DNA of 64,000 nucleotides. Source: Io17-Chloro-G2 sp034420695 (GTDB lineage: Bacteria; Chloroflexota; Dehalococcoidia; Lucifugimonadales; UBA3495). The notes under the pieces are model-generated. The model searched no databases and was not told where the DNA came from. It was given only the letters and a program-made list of their open reading frames with translations. Both the position numbers and the translations under genes were made by a program. The stretch lies in contig DAOULB010000032.1 of assembly GCA_034420695.1 (NCBI GenBank), positions 62,001 to 126,000 on the forward strand, written 5' to 3'. Shown here in pieces: positions 1-8,893 of this stretch. Position 1 is the first letter of the stretch. Each line of letters starts with the position of its first letter.

Positions 1-378
1 AGCTTTGTCCGCAATCTCAACAAGTTGATTTACGAAGGCATGCACTAATGGGCGGTCCCTCTCGACCTTCCAATCAGGCATTTGGTCATTGTAGAAATTG
101 AGGTGGAATGACCAAGCAATATCCCATGCCCTCAACAAAGATTCGTGGGTTATGTCTTCAGCGGCCAGATTGTCTACTACAGCGGTTTTAGCCCGATACT
201 TCCCATGTCTCCAACCACGCCGCTTAGCAACTGCGGTGACGGCGTGAGACGCGGCTCCCCAAAGTTTTTCAGACCCCTGTAAGGCGTCCCCTGACTCAAA
301 CTCTCTGTCTGAATGCTCTAGAAAGGTCAGTGCAGTTTGAGCATGGTCTTGCGCTGTCATTTGTGCTTTGGTGGTCAT
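1..378 (-). CDS. PaREP1/HEPN-like protein, C-terminus beyond window
   Basis: The visible 126 codons start at an ATG whose complement ends at 378; the 3' end lies outside the window. The protein is alpha-helical, with the pattern ASEKxWGAAxHAVxAVAxRRGWRHGK, the hallmark of PaREP1-type helical-bundle proteins related to HEPN domains. It is clearly homologous to the protein at 59724-60242, sharing the WGAA core, the RGWRHGK segment and a later HxNFY motif. The molecular role of this family is not established; HEPN relatives are often RNases or partners of nucleotidyltransferases, but I see no nucleotidyltransferase next to it. A promoter-like sequence lies upstream. The base composition is lower in GC than the neighbouring peptidase gene. 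Confidence 0.7.
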   Translation of the reverse strand, partial: MTTKAQMTAQDHAQTALTFLEHSDREFESGDALQGSEKLWGAASHAVTAVAKRRGWRHGKYRAKTAVVDNLAAEDITHESLLRAWDIAWSFHLNFYNDQMPDWKVERDRPLVHAFVNQLVEIADKA

Positions 379-424
379 TGCCACCTCTCCAGCCGCCTAA
401 ATCATAGACCAGCGTACTAACTGA

Positions 425-453
425 ATATTGCCGGTGACGGTAATGGTTGTCAA
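425..453 (-). promoter_or_regulatory. Putative sigma70-type promoter for the PaREP1-like gene
   Basis: On the minus strand TTGACA (453-448) is followed after exactly 17 bases by CAATAT (430-425), about 45 bases before the start codon at 378. The -35 matches consensus perfectly and the -10 is weak. The -35 overlaps a 15-base motif that recurs upstream of another PaREP1-like gene at 24230-24244. Confidence 0.4.
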
Positions 454-545
454 CAGTTAGGAAGCTGGCTTGAATTTATTCTACTATGCAAGTCCCATGA
501 GCAAGGGGGTGCTATGATGGGCCTTTCAGCGCTGGAGATGATGCC

Positions 546-2567
546 ATGACCAGGCCCATTGGACCCGAGGTTGCCTACAGCCTGAAGTCGGTTTCCGACC
601 CTTCGATTTCCCCCGACGGCGGCCAGCTGGCTTATGCCCTGTCGTGGGCGGAGCCGCCGGAGCTGGACGGCCGTTCCCGAATAATGATGGCCGACTTGGA
701 GGACGGCTCCATTGCCGAGTTCACGAGGGGGCCCAGCGACTCGGCGCCCCGTTTCTCTCCCGATGGGCGTTCTTTGGGATTTCTGCGAGAGGATGCCCAG
801 GGATGGAAGCAGGTGTGGCTCATCAGCGCCGGAGGAGGAGAGGCCGTACAGCTTACGGCAGCAGACCGGAGCGTGGTTGACTTCAACTGGTCGCCGGACT
901 CGAAGCGCGTCGTCTTTTGCGCCGACGTGGAGCCGGGGCAACCGGCTGCCGGCGCCAGCGACGGCGCCGGTCCGGCGGAGAATGCTCCCTCGGTAAGGGT
1001 TGTGCGGCGCATCCGGTACCGGTACGACGGCTTAGGATGGCGAGGCGACAACCATCCTCATCTATTTGTCATAGAAACGGATGTCGCGACGCCAGGGCCT
1101 GGCTCACAGATTACGGATGGGGACTGGGACGACTTGGCCCCGGTGTGGTCGCCGGACGGGTCCAGCATAGCGTTCCTTTCGGGGCGACGGGATGACCGGG
1201 ACATCCGTGACAATGCCCAAGCTTGGGTGGTACCGGCGGAAGGGGGGGAGGCGCAGCAGTGGAGTGAAGGGCTGACCACAGTGGGGGCTCTTGCATGGTC
1301 GCCGGACTCGCAGAGGCTGCTGGCGGTGGGTTCCCAGGAGCCCCACGGGTTGGCGCTGTGGCAGAGCTGGCTGTACCTGTTGCAGCCTGGCAGGGAACCG
1401 GAGCGCATCACGGATGACTCGCTGAAGCCCTACCTGTCCATGCCTGGCTTGGCGCGGCCAGCGGAGCTTGGTTGGGCCGAAGACGGCGGGGTAAGTTTCT
1501 TGGGCGAAGTCCGGGGGGAATCGTTCCTTTTCCAGTGCAGCCCGGGCGGCGGTGGAGCAGCGGCTCCCAAGGCAATCTACGGGGGTAACCGCCTGCTGGC
1601 CTCGCTTACAATGGACAGCGCCGCAAGGCGTGCGGCGGTGGTGTCAGCATCTCCCGAGTCGCCCGGCGACCTGCACGTGGTGGACCTGAGCGGGGTCGGA
1701 CCCAGTGAAAAGAGCAGCAGGCAGGTGACCGCCCATAATGGAGAATACCTGAGGGAGCATCCTGCGGCGGTGCTGGAGAAGTTCGAAATTCAGAGGGCCG
1801 GTCGGGATATCCAGTGCCGGCTGTGGCTGCCGCCGGACTTCGACCGGGACCGCGTCTATCCGTTGGTGCTGGACATTCACGGCGGGCCCAACGGGGCTTT
1901 TTACGACGCCTTCGTTGCCCAGCAGCAGGCGCTGGCCACAGCGGGGTACTTGGTGCTGGCGGTCAATCCGCGGGGCTCTTCAACCTACGGAAACGACTTC
2001 ATGACAGCGGTGCTCGACGACTGGGGAGGCGAGGACTACTTGGACCTGATGGCTGCGGTGGACGAAGCAGTTTCCCGTCCCTACGTGGATGAGACCAGGC
2101 TTGGCGTCCACGGCTACAGCTACGGCGGCTACATGACCAGTTGGACCGTAGGCCACACCAACCGCTTCAAGGCGGCGGTGGCGGGCGCCCCGTGCATTGA
2201 CTTGGTCAGCATGTACGGCACGTCGGACATCGGCGTGAGCTTCGGGGAGACCCAGTGGGGCGGGACATTGGCCGAGGCGGGGGACAAGCTGCGGGATCAT
2301 TCTCCCTTGACCTATGCGCCCAACGTGGAGACCCCGGTACTGCTGCTGCACGGGGAGGACGACCACCGCTGCCCCATCGGCCAGAGCGAGCAGTACTTCG
2401 TGGCCCTGAAGCGTTTGGGTACCCCCGTGGAACTGGTACGGTTTCCCGGCTGCTCCCATTCGTTCCCCCGGGCGGGCCACGCCCGGATGCGGGAGGAGTA
2501 CTTGGCCCGAATGGTGGGGTGGTTTGACCGCTACATCGGCCCTTGGACTGACCCGGCTGGGGGATAA
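546..2567 (+). CDS. S9 family prolyl oligopeptidase / acylaminoacyl-peptidase
   Basis: A 673-residue serine peptidase of the S9 (dipeptidyl peptidase IV / acylaminoacyl peptidase) family, expected to release dipeptides or acylated residues from short peptides. The first ~400 residues contain repeated WSPDG/FSPDG-type blade motifs of the beta-propeller that gates the active site. The C-terminal alpha/beta-hydrolase domain carries GYSYGGYM with nucleophile Ser525, an HGEDDH segment with acid Asp606, and SHSFPR with His638, so the triad is complete. There is no signal peptide, which suggests a cytoplasmic enzyme. GGAG lies about 8 bases before the ATG. It is transcribed alone, convergent with the phage portal gene. 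Confidence 0.92.
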   Translation: MTRPIGPEVAYSLKSVSDPSISPDGGQLAYALSWAEPPELDGRSRIMMADLEDGSIAEFTRGPSDSAPRFSPDGRSLGFLREDAQGWKQVWLISAGGGEAVQLTAADRSVVDFNWSPDSKRVVFCADVEPGQPAAGASDGAGPAENAPSVRVVRRIRYRYDGLGWRGDNHPHLFVIETDVATPGPGSQITDGDWDDLAPVWSPDGSSIAFLSGRRDDRDIRDNAQAWVVPAEGGEAQQWSEGLTTVGALAWSPDSQRLLAVGSQEPHGLALWQSWLYLLQPGREPERITDDSLKPYLSMPGLARPAELGWAEDGGVSFLGEVRGESFLFQCSPGGGGAAAPKAIYGGNRLLASLTMDSAARRAAVVSASPESPGDLHVVDLSGVGPSEKSSRQVTAHNGEYLREHPAAVLEKFEIQRAGRDIQCRLWLPPDFDRDRVYPLVLDIHGGPNGAFYDAFVAQQQALATAGYLVLAVNPRGSSTYGNDFMTAVLDDWGGEDYLDLMAAVDEAVSRPYVDETRLGVHGYSYGGYMTSWTVGHTNRFKAAVAGAPCIDLVSMYGTSDIGVSFGETQWGGTLAEAGDKLRDHSPLTYAPNVETPVLLLHGEDDHRCPIGQSEQYFVALKRLGTPVELVRFPGCSHSFPRAGHARMREEYLARMVGWFDRYIGPWTDPAGG

Positions 2568-2649
2568 AGGAACTGAGCCAGCTTCTCTTATCCCCCGTCC
2601 CTCCGGACTCAGGCCGGCCGGGAAACCGGTAACGGAGATAGGGATGGGG

Positions 2650-4038
2650 TCAGGATGATCCGGGGCGGGCCTTTGCCGGTTCCGGGCCGGCCTGCCTTGG
2701 GCGGCGGGCCCAGGTGTCGCCCCAGGGAACGTCGGGCAGCCCACGGGAGCGGCGTACTTCGTTGATGGTCAGGACGCCCCGGTCCAGGAGTTGCGAATCC
2801 CGGGTGACCCGGCGGTTTTCGTCTTCCTTGAGGGCTTCGATGCTGTTCAGGTCGAAGGAAGCAGTTAGGTCAGGGTAGCCGATACGGGGCAGCAGCATCC
2901 GGTTCAAGTGCTCCTCCAGGAACTGCATTTCGGGCACCATGGTGTTGCGCCAGAACATCCGCTCGGCGGCGTTCACGTTGGCGTAGGTTGCCCGCTCGAA
3001 GTCCGACAGCAGGGGCTTGGGCACCCCGAAGGCCCGGCTGACCTCCTCCAGGCTCCAGCGGAGCCCTTGGATAAAGTCCATGTCGCGCTGGCTGAATCCC
3101 AAGGTCTTGATGTCCCGGATGAAGTTGGCCACAGCAGGGCGGTAGGGGTTGGCCGGGCCCCGGTAGCGGGCGTCCCAGGCGCTGTAGAAGTCGTTGATTT
3201 CCTGATCGGTCATGTTCTCGTCGGTCAGCACCACGAAGTCGGGACGGGCCGAGTTGCGCAGGAAGTTGCGATTGTACCGCAGCCCCTCCCTCCCCATGTC
3301 CACGGGCATCCGGGCCGGGGCCAGGGGCGACAGACCGGCGTATTCGTCCAATGGGTTGAAGTAGCGCAGCCAGATGACTTCATCGGCGGTGTAGGCCACG
3401 GGCCCGTTGCCGCCGTGGTAGATGAAGCCTCGGATAAAGTCAGCCGGGTCGGGAAGGACGGTGACCCGGTCGGGACGCAGGGGCCAGATTTCCCAGCCGT
3501 TACGCTCGTCCTTTTCCAGGGCCCAGAAGGCCGAACCCCACAGGTTCAGGTAGATTTCGGTGGCCCGCCAAAGGTCCCCCCTGGTGTACCAGCGGTTGAC
3601 TTGGTCCAGGAGGCGTTGGGCCGGATGACTTGGCCCCACCGGGCGGCAGGCCCCTTGGGAGTCTACCCGGGACACGATCATTTCGGGCCGGCCCAAGGCT
3701 TCGGCCCTTATCTTGATTGCAGCGTAGACCGGGACCGAGGAAGCGTAGTATTCCCCGTACTCGGTGGGGGCCCAGCCGGGAGAGGCGCCGAACAGCCCGC
3801 GTCCCCAACCGTAGTCTGCGGCGGCGGCGCGGTTTCCCCGTTGCTGTTCGGCCCGGGAAGCGGTCAGCCTAAGGGCCAGGGCCAACCGGCGCGCCGGGCG
3901 GGCTGCTGCGGCCAAGGCTCCCAACAGCGTTTGCCGGGGGGACGCCGATCTGCCGGACTTGGACGGGAACCGGGGGAGCGTGAGTGGACTTTTCAAAGTT
4001 TGTGCCTCCTGAATGCATGGATTGAATATGGGTGGCAT
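2650..4038 (-). CDS. Phage portal protein, HK97 family
   Basis: A 462-residue portal protein, the dodecameric ring through which phage DNA enters the capsid. Family features are an early YAAIKIRAEALGRP helix following a YYASSVPVYA segment, the WYTRGDLWRATEIYLNLWG region, and the late SLEEVSRAFGVPKPLL motif typical of HK97/SPP1-like portals. Its ATG overlaps the terminase stop codon (TGATG), indicating translational coupling. Downstream there is no protease or capsid gene: the next gene is the convergent S9 peptidase. The matching protease and capsid genes are at 26.1-28.5 kb on the other strand. The ORF is full length. The first ~15 residues may not be native because an internal start is possible. 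Confidence 0.9.
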   Translation of the reverse strand: MPPIFNPCIQEAQTLKSPLTLPRFPSKSGRSASPRQTLLGALAAAARPARRLALALRLTASRAEQQRGNRAAAADYGWGRGLFGASPGWAPTEYGEYYASSVPVYAAIKIRAEALGRPEMIVSRVDSQGACRPVGPSHPAQRLLDQVNRWYTRGDLWRATEIYLNLWGSAFWALEKDERNGWEIWPLRPDRVTVLPDPADFIRGFIYHGGNGPVAYTADEVIWLRYFNPLDEYAGLSPLAPARMPVDMGREGLRYNRNFLRNSARPDFVVLTDENMTDQEINDFYSAWDARYRGPANPYRPAVANFIRDIKTLGFSQRDMDFIQGLRWSLEEVSRAFGVPKPLLSDFERATYANVNAAERMFWRNTMVPEMQFLEEHLNRMLLPRIGYPDLTASFDLNSIEALKEDENRRVTRDSQLLDRGVLTINEVRRSRGLPDVPWGDTWARRPRQAGPEPAKARPGSS

Positions 4039-5426
4039 CAGGCCCAGAACTTGGCCTTGGGCAGGACTTCCAAGAAAGCGAGCATCAGGGCGTCGGCCTT
4101 GTCCGGGGAAGGCAAGCCCCTGCTCCGCATCTGGTCTTTGCTCTCAATGAACACCCTGCCGTTTTCGTCGTAGCGGAAGCGAAGGGAGGAAAGCTCGGAG
4201 ATCAACTGGTTGTCGTAAGGGATGCTAATCAAGCCGCGGGCCAGCAGTTCCCGGAGACGCCAGAACCCCTCGGCCCGCAGGTTGCCGAAGACTCTCTTCT
4301 GGCGGGCGGCGCGTGCCACGTTCACTCCATGGACTTGGTAGCCTTCTTTCTTCAACTGGTCGACCAGCCCGGCTCCCACACCCACCTCGTCAACGTAGGT
4401 CCTGGCGGGCTTGACCTCCTTGATGGCGGCAACCACCCAGCCGGCCAGTTCCACCGTGTCCATGTTCCGGAAGACGCGAATTTCCTCCACTTGGAAGCCG
4501 CGACGCCGCAGGATGACGCTGCGGTCTGAGCCGAAGCGGGCCACGTCCACGGCCAGGACCACCTCGTCGTCGCCCTCAACGGTTACGGGATCCCGGCTGG
4601 CGGCCGCTTCCAGGTGGGTCAGCCTGATGAGAGTGTTCTCTTCCTGTTCCGGAAATTCACCCATCACCCGGGACTGGTAGATGGGGCTGTCTTCGCCCCA
4701 GGTCTCCTTGTGTTCATCCACCCATTCGCGGGTGGTCAAGCCGGGCCAGGGATTGGCTTGCTCCTGAAAGTTGGGGCTCTCCAAGGCCGAGATGGTGATG
4801 GTGAAGTAGAGACTGCGCTCTTCGTAGAATGCCCGGCGGAAGCCGCCGGACACCGTAGTGGGGTTGCCGATGAGCAGCAACCGGGGCTCCGGGGAGGTCA
4901 TGACTGCCTCGATGGCCTCGTAAATCTCTTCACTGACCCCCTCGGCTTCGTCCACGACGATCAGCAGGTTGTCGCCGTGAAAGCCTTGGAACTGGTCGGC
5001 GGTGCTGGCGGACAGCCCCATAGCGTAGCGGTCGTCGTAGAGTTCCCAGCGGGTGTCCAGCATGGCGCCACCCAGCTTGCCGGAGGCGGGCCGGTAGAGG
5101 CGGCGTATCTGCCGCCACAGGACGTGGCGCACTTGGCGGAAGGTGGGCGCGGTGGTGAGCGCGATGGCTGGGTCGTGGTGGTGGATAAACCACAGCACCG
5201 CGACGGCGGCGCAGAACCCCTTTCCCAGGCCGTTGCCGGCTTTGACTGCCACCCTGCGGTGAAGAGTGAGAGCGGACAATACCTCCTTTTGCTTCTCCCA
5301 GAGTGTGACGCCGAGAACCTTGTCGGCAAAAGCAATGGGAGAGTCTGGTTCAACCTCCACCACCTCAGACGAGTTCTCTTCTAAATGTTCCCCCTCCAAA
5401 TAGGGGGACAGAGTGTTGCCGGGCAT
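4038..5426 (-). CDS. Phage terminase large subunit
   Basis: A 462-residue DNA-packaging motor. The N-terminal ATPase has a Walker A-like AGNGLGKGF at residues 63-71 and a Walker B LLIVVDEAEG at 154-163. The C-terminal RNase H-like nuclease shows the acidic motif AVDVARFGSD around Asp294, a VDEVG acidic segment near residue 357 and a final SPDKADAL near 450. All catalytic positions appear intact, so it could be functional. It lies 6 bases downstream of a small zinc-ribbon gene and is coupled to the portal gene. No small terminase subunit is recognisable beside it. Composition is similar to the host genes, suggesting long residence. Confidence 0.92.
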   Translation of the reverse strand: MPGNTLSPYLEGEHLEENSSEVVEVEPDSPIAFADKVLGVTLWEKQKEVLSALTLHRRVAVKAGNGLGKGFCAAVAVLWFIHHHDPAIALTTAPTFRQVRHVLWRQIRRLYRPASGKLGGAMLDTRWELYDDRYAMGLSASTADQFQGFHGDNLLIVVDEAEGVSEEIYEAIEAVMTSPEPRLLLIGNPTTVSGGFRRAFYEERSLYFTITISALESPNFQEQANPWPGLTTREWVDEHKETWGEDSPIYQSRVMGEFPEQEENTLIRLTHLEAAASRDPVTVEGDDEVVLAVDVARFGSDRSVILRRRGFQVEEIRVFRNMDTVELAGWVVAAIKEVKPARTYVDEVGVGAGLVDQLKKEGYQVHGVNVARAARQKRVFGNLRAEGFWRLRELLARGLISIPYDNQLISELSSLRFRYDENGRVFIESKDQMRSRGLPSPDKADALMLAFLEVLPKAKFWA

Positions 5427-5432
5427 AGCGTC

Positions 5433-5576
5433 CTAACCACCCCGCCTTTGGCTGATACTGTCCAGGGACGGGCTGAAGATGAAGCCGCAGTCCCGGCAGC
5501 GGTAGATGTCATTGTCCCGGGAACACTTCTTGCTGAGCAGGATCAGGCGTGAGGAAAAACAACGTCGACAACTCAA
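5433..5576 (-). CDS. Small zinc-ribbon protein of the phage head module
   Basis: A 47-residue ORF starting at TTG (5576) with GGAGG 8 bases upstream. It contains two CxxC pairs: Cys3/Cys6 and Cys27/Cys30, the second in the context YRCRDCGF, which is the layout of a zinc ribbon. It ends 6 bases before the terminase start, so it is probably the first gene of the zinc-ribbon, terminase, portal operon. Function is unknown; small zinc-finger proteins in this position of phage packaging modules may bind DNA or RNA. The start codon is non-ATG, but the ribosome binding site and tight spacing support it. Confidence 0.65.
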   Translation of the reverse strand: MSCRRCFSSRLILLSKKCSRDNDIYRCRDCGFIFSPSLDSISQRRGG

Positions 5577-5589
5577 TTGGGACACCTCC

Positions 5590-5634
5590 GGAAATAAAAA
5601 ATGGGACGGCCCGTTAAGCCTCCGGGTCCGTCCC
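5590..5634 (-). terminator. Rho-independent terminator upstream of the phage genes
   Basis: An 11-bp stem with one bulge pairs GGGACGGCCCG (5603-5613) with CGGGTCCGTCCC (5623-5634). On the minus strand it is followed by a T-rich run (ATTTTTTATTT). It insulates the terminase operon from transcription arriving from the amidohydrolase gene. Confidence 0.7.
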
Positions 5635-5759
5635 TGTTATTTCAGGCTAGGCACCTGCAATCCTGCATGTCAACGGGCGAGCGTCATATCCTCCTGATTC
5701 ACGGCGGACGCCTTGGAGGAAGGGGGTGGTCCGGCGTGGCTCCCCCGTAATGGATAGAG

Positions 5760-5796
5760 GGCAAAATGAAAGCCCCCGGCGATTCGACCGGGGGCT
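5760..5796 (-). terminator. Rho-independent terminator of the amidohydrolase gene
   Basis: A perfect 9-bp stem AGCCCCCGG (5771-5779) / CCGGGGGCT (5788-5796) with an 8-base loop, followed on the minus strand by TTTCATTTT. It lies 50 bases beyond the amidohydrolase stop codon. Confidence 0.75.
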
Positions 5797-5845
5797 TGAG
5801 GCGTCGGGGGCTCGGTGTGTTGGTAGATAAGGGCCGAGGCTGAGA

Positions 5846-7867
5846 TCAGCCCTGCCCGTTGCGCAACAGCCGGCCCGGCATGGCGCCGGTGGGCTCGCCC
5901 TCCTCAAAGGTTATTTGGCCGTTGACCAGTATCCAGTTGTAGCCCTTGGCCTTCTGGATGCGCCGCCACTCGCCGCCTGGCAGGTCCTCGGCCACCTCGG
6001 AGGGAAGGACTTCCAGGTTTTGCAGGTCGTACACTACGACGTCGGCCGGCGCTCCCTCCCGGATTGCGCCGCGGTCCTTGAAACCGCCGAAGTGGGCCGG
6101 CAGGTAGCTCAGCTTGTAGTGGGCGTCTTCCAGGGTGATTACTCTTTCATCCCGCACCAGCCAAGTCAGCATGTCGGTGGGGTAGATACCGGCGGTGAGG
6201 AATTTGACGTGGGCCCCGCCGTCGGATACGCCGGCGACCACGTAGTTGGAGTCCAGCACCTCTGCGGTGAACTCGGCGACATCCCGGCCTTGGGTGTCGG
6301 CGAAAAACTCGGTGGCCAGGTCGTCTTCGACGACCATGTCCAGCAGAGCGTCAATGACGTGCTTGCCTTCCCGGTCGGCGATTTCCTGAACGGTCTGGCC
6401 GGCCTCGGGGGTGGCAGCGATGCTATCGTCGGGGGCCAAAGCGATGAGCCGCCCGTCTTTTACAGTTACCACATAGGACTTCATCCGGAGAGAGGGAACG
6501 GTGATGCACTTGCCGCCGTCCTTGTCGTAACGGTAGCCGTGGCCGTCACAGACGAAGGCGCCCCCCTCATTCTCTATGGTGCCGCCTTGGTGGGGGCAGA
6601 GGGTGGACAGTAGCCGGTAGCCGTCACTGCCCTTGACCAGGAAGTAGGGCGCCCCGCCGACCACCACCGGGGCAGGCAGCTTGTCGAAGGACGACTCGGG
6701 GCCGATGTCTATCTTGACGTTCTTGGTTTTCACCACCAGGCTTCCCACGGAGCCGGGGGTAACCTGAACGGGCTTGGTGCCGGAATCCCACTCTTCCTTG
6801 AGCCAGCGGCGCATTTCCGGGTCCTGCATCTTGGCCTTGCGCTCTTCCTTGGTGCCCAGGGTCACTTCCCGCCATGCAGCGGTGTCGTCAAAGAGGTTCC
6901 AGTCTTCGAAGGTCAAGTCGAAGCCGCCGCGGCGAGTGGCTCCCTGACCGTACACCCGCAGGCCGCGCTCGGCGCAACTCTCCAGCCAACGGAGGCGTTC
7001 CCGGTGCTGCTCGGGATGGACAGCGTTGGGCGTCACCGCTTGGTACAGGATGGGGCGCTTGGCGGTCTCGGCCACTTTCTCGAAGAAAATCCTGGCGTCT
7101 TCGGCCAAGGGGCGGCCCTCTTCCCCAGTCTGACGGTAGGCGAGCTCGATGAATCCCTCGTCGCGGTCGGCCAGAATCTTGGCGAAGGTGAGAATTTCGT
7201 GTTCGGACAGCATATCGGTGATCATGGGGGTGCCGTCATAGTCCCGCTGCACCGAATTTTCTCCGAGGACTTGGGCCGACCAGCCGCAGGCACCGGCATC
7301 CATGGCCTCGTTGATGAGCCTGACCATTTCTTGAAGTTCGGCTTCGGTGGGCCTCCGCTTCTTGGCCTCGTCCCAGCCCATTACCCAGGCATACAGGGGC
7401 GTGAGGGGCACGTAGGTCAGGCAGTTTACTCCCTTGGGGGTGCGGGTCAGGCTGTCGATGAAGTCCGGAAAGGTCACCCAGTCCCAGGGCATTCCGGCTT
7501 TCATGGCCTCATAGGGAATTGCTTCATTGCGGGTCATGCTCAGCATGGAGCGGTCCCGGTCTTCCTCACGGGAGGGGGCGAAGCCGAAGCCGCAGTTGCC
7601 CAAAGCGATGGAGGTCACGCCGTGCCAGCCCGACAGGGTGCAATAGGGGTCCCAGAATATCTGGGCATCGTAGTGGGTGTGCAAGTCGACAAAGCCGGGC
7701 GCCACAATTCGGCCCCGGGCGTCCAGCACACGGTCTGCAGTGCCGCCGTTCAGCCCGCCAATCTTGGCTACTTTGCCATCTTTGATGCCAATGTCAGTCT
7801 GGTAACGCGGCGTACGAGTACCGTCTACCAGGGTGCCCCCTTTGATGAGGATGTCGTAGTGAGACAT
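5846..7867 (-). CDS. N-acyl-D-amino-acid deacylase-like amidohydrolase with internal Rieske domain
   Basis: A 673-residue protein. The amidohydrolase part begins with the YDILIKGGTLVDG strand and the metal-binding DLHTH (His63, His65) and resembles D-aminoacylase (N-acyl-D-amino-acid amidohydrolase) enzymes; the late VSDGGAHVKF and HYKLSYLPA segments belong to the same barrel. Inserted at roughly residues 395-480 is a Rieske-type [2Fe-2S] domain: CPHQGG near residue 424 and CDGHGYRYD near 441 supply the usual two Cys/His pairs. Known family members lack this insert, so a redox or sensing role is possible but unproven. ATG is preceded by GGAG. Single gene with its own terminator. Confidence 0.85.
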   Translation of the reverse strand: MSHYDILIKGGTLVDGTRTPRYQTDIGIKDGKVAKIGGLNGGTADRVLDARGRIVAPGFVDLHTHYDAQIFWDPYCTLSGWHGVTSIALGNCGFGFAPSREEDRDRSMLSMTRNEAIPYEAMKAGMPWDWVTFPDFIDSLTRTPKGVNCLTYVPLTPLYAWVMGWDEAKKRRPTEAELQEMVRLINEAMDAGACGWSAQVLGENSVQRDYDGTPMITDMLSEHEILTFAKILADRDEGFIELAYRQTGEEGRPLAEDARIFFEKVAETAKRPILYQAVTPNAVHPEQHRERLRWLESCAERGLRVYGQGATRRGGFDLTFEDWNLFDDTAAWREVTLGTKEERKAKMQDPEMRRWLKEEWDSGTKPVQVTPGSVGSLVVKTKNVKIDIGPESSFDKLPAPVVVGGAPYFLVKGSDGYRLLSTLCPHQGGTIENEGGAFVCDGHGYRYDKDGGKCITVPSLRMKSYVVTVKDGRLIALAPDDSIAATPEAGQTVQEIADREGKHVIDALLDMVVEDDLATEFFADTQGRDVAEFTAEVLDSNYVVAGVSDGGAHVKFLTAGIYPTDMLTWLVRDERVITLEDAHYKLSYLPAHFGGFKDRGAIREGAPADVVVYDLQNLEVLPSEVAEDLPGGEWRRIQKAKGYNWILVNGQITFEEGEPTGAMPGRLLRNGQG

Positions 7868-8198
7868 GCGCTTTCTCCTCGAATCTCAACTATCCGGGCC
7901 TACAGGGTGAAAGACAGCGGCATTATAGTGTTCCAAGACGCCGGTGACTATAGATGAAGGATGCCGGATTCGCTCAAACCGCTCTCTTTATCATCTCTAG
8001 ACCCCAGTCGCGACGAATTCCGTTACATGCGCGTTTGAATGCAGGCCCTTAACGGGATACAGGCCCGGGGGTTAACCGGACCTATCGGGGCACCATCTGG
8101 AATTGGGGAGGCGACCACGCCTTAACCGGACGGCTGGCGGGTTGTTCCGCAGAAGCCGCGGTTAAGCCGGAGGAACGGGGACTTAAGAGACGCCGACG
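7868..8198. other. Intergenic region with degenerate short repeats
   Basis: No gene is visible in these 331 bases. TTAACCGGA occurs at 8072-8080 and 8122-8130, with near matches CTTAACGGGA near 8048 and TTAAGCCGGA near 8162, spaced about 25-50 bases apart. They could be degenerate binding sites; no promoter or terminator stands out. Confidence 0.35.
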
Positions 8199-8384
8199 CT
8201 AGTCGCTCTTGTACTTTTCGATGAGGGGGACAACCCGGGGGTCGAGGTCCCCCAAGGTTACTCCGGCGTCGGAACGGGCAACCCCCAAGTGAGCGGCCCT
8301 CTGGATCTCCTCCCAGTCGGGTTCCAGTTCGTACTCGTCACTGAGTTCTTCAAACAAAGCGTCCAATGCCTGCTTGTCAAACAT
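8199..8384 (-). CDS. Small acidic hypothetical protein
   Basis: A 61-residue ORF, rich in Asp/Glu with a Lys-containing C-terminus and predicted helical at the N-terminus (FDKQALDALFEELSDEYE). It resembles no family I can name. A purine-rich GGAAGG is 12-17 bases before the ATG. It stands between the amidohydrolase and the small membrane protein. It could be an antitoxin-like protein, but there is no toxin partner. It is retained because its amino acid usage is protein-like, unlike the overlapping plus-strand frame. Confidence 0.5.
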   Translation of the reverse strand: MFDKQALDALFEELSDEYELEPDWEEIQRAAHLGVARSDAGVTLGDLDPRVVPLIEKYKSD

Positions 8385-8615
8385 AACGGGTCTATCAGCA
8401 CCTTCCGTTTAGCTTATCGCCGGAGACTTTTCAGTTTCAGACAACCCTGTACTCCGGTTACCCACGGCGCCGGAAACGGGGCGACGGGTAGTTTACTCTG
8501 GATTGGGACCTCTGGCAAGGACAGCCGGGAACACAACGCCTGCTATTCAGGGAGGGTTCTTGGGAAGGCTTCAAATGATGCAGGCGTTTGGCGACCCTGA
8601 AATCAAGGTCAGCGG

Positions 8616-8888
8616 TCAGGGCGCCGCATCGCCGGATGGTTCATCCAAGGCCGGGGGAATGCGGCTGCGCTGGGTCCAGAATAGAATCATCAGCCCCACC
8701 GGGATGGCCACCAGCACCAGACCCAGCACTCCAACCACCGTCCAGGGGCCAAAGTCCAGCAGTTGGTCCAGGCGGTGCTTTATCCAGGCCAGCAGCGTGG
8801 GGTCTGCGGGCTCTCCGTGGTGGGACAGGACCTTGCATATAAGCCCGGGCCACAGGAAGCCGGGCAGCGTTGGAAGCCCGGGAAGCAT
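8616..8888 (-). CDS. Small single-pass membrane protein
   Basis: A 90-residue protein with one strong hydrophobic segment at about residues 49-70 (VVGVLGLVLVAIPVGLMILF) and a short charged C-terminus. It starts 5 bases after the MFS transporter stop codon; the GGGGGAG at the end of the MFS gene acts as ribosome binding site. Co-transcription suggests an accessory role with the transporter, but no family is recognised. Confidence 0.6.
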   Translation of the reverse strand: MLPGLPTLPGFLWPGLICKVLSHHGEPADPTLLAWIKHRLDQLLDFGPWTVVGVLGLVLVAIPVGLMILFWTQRSRIPPALDEPSGDAAP

Positions 8889-8893
8889 GGGGG

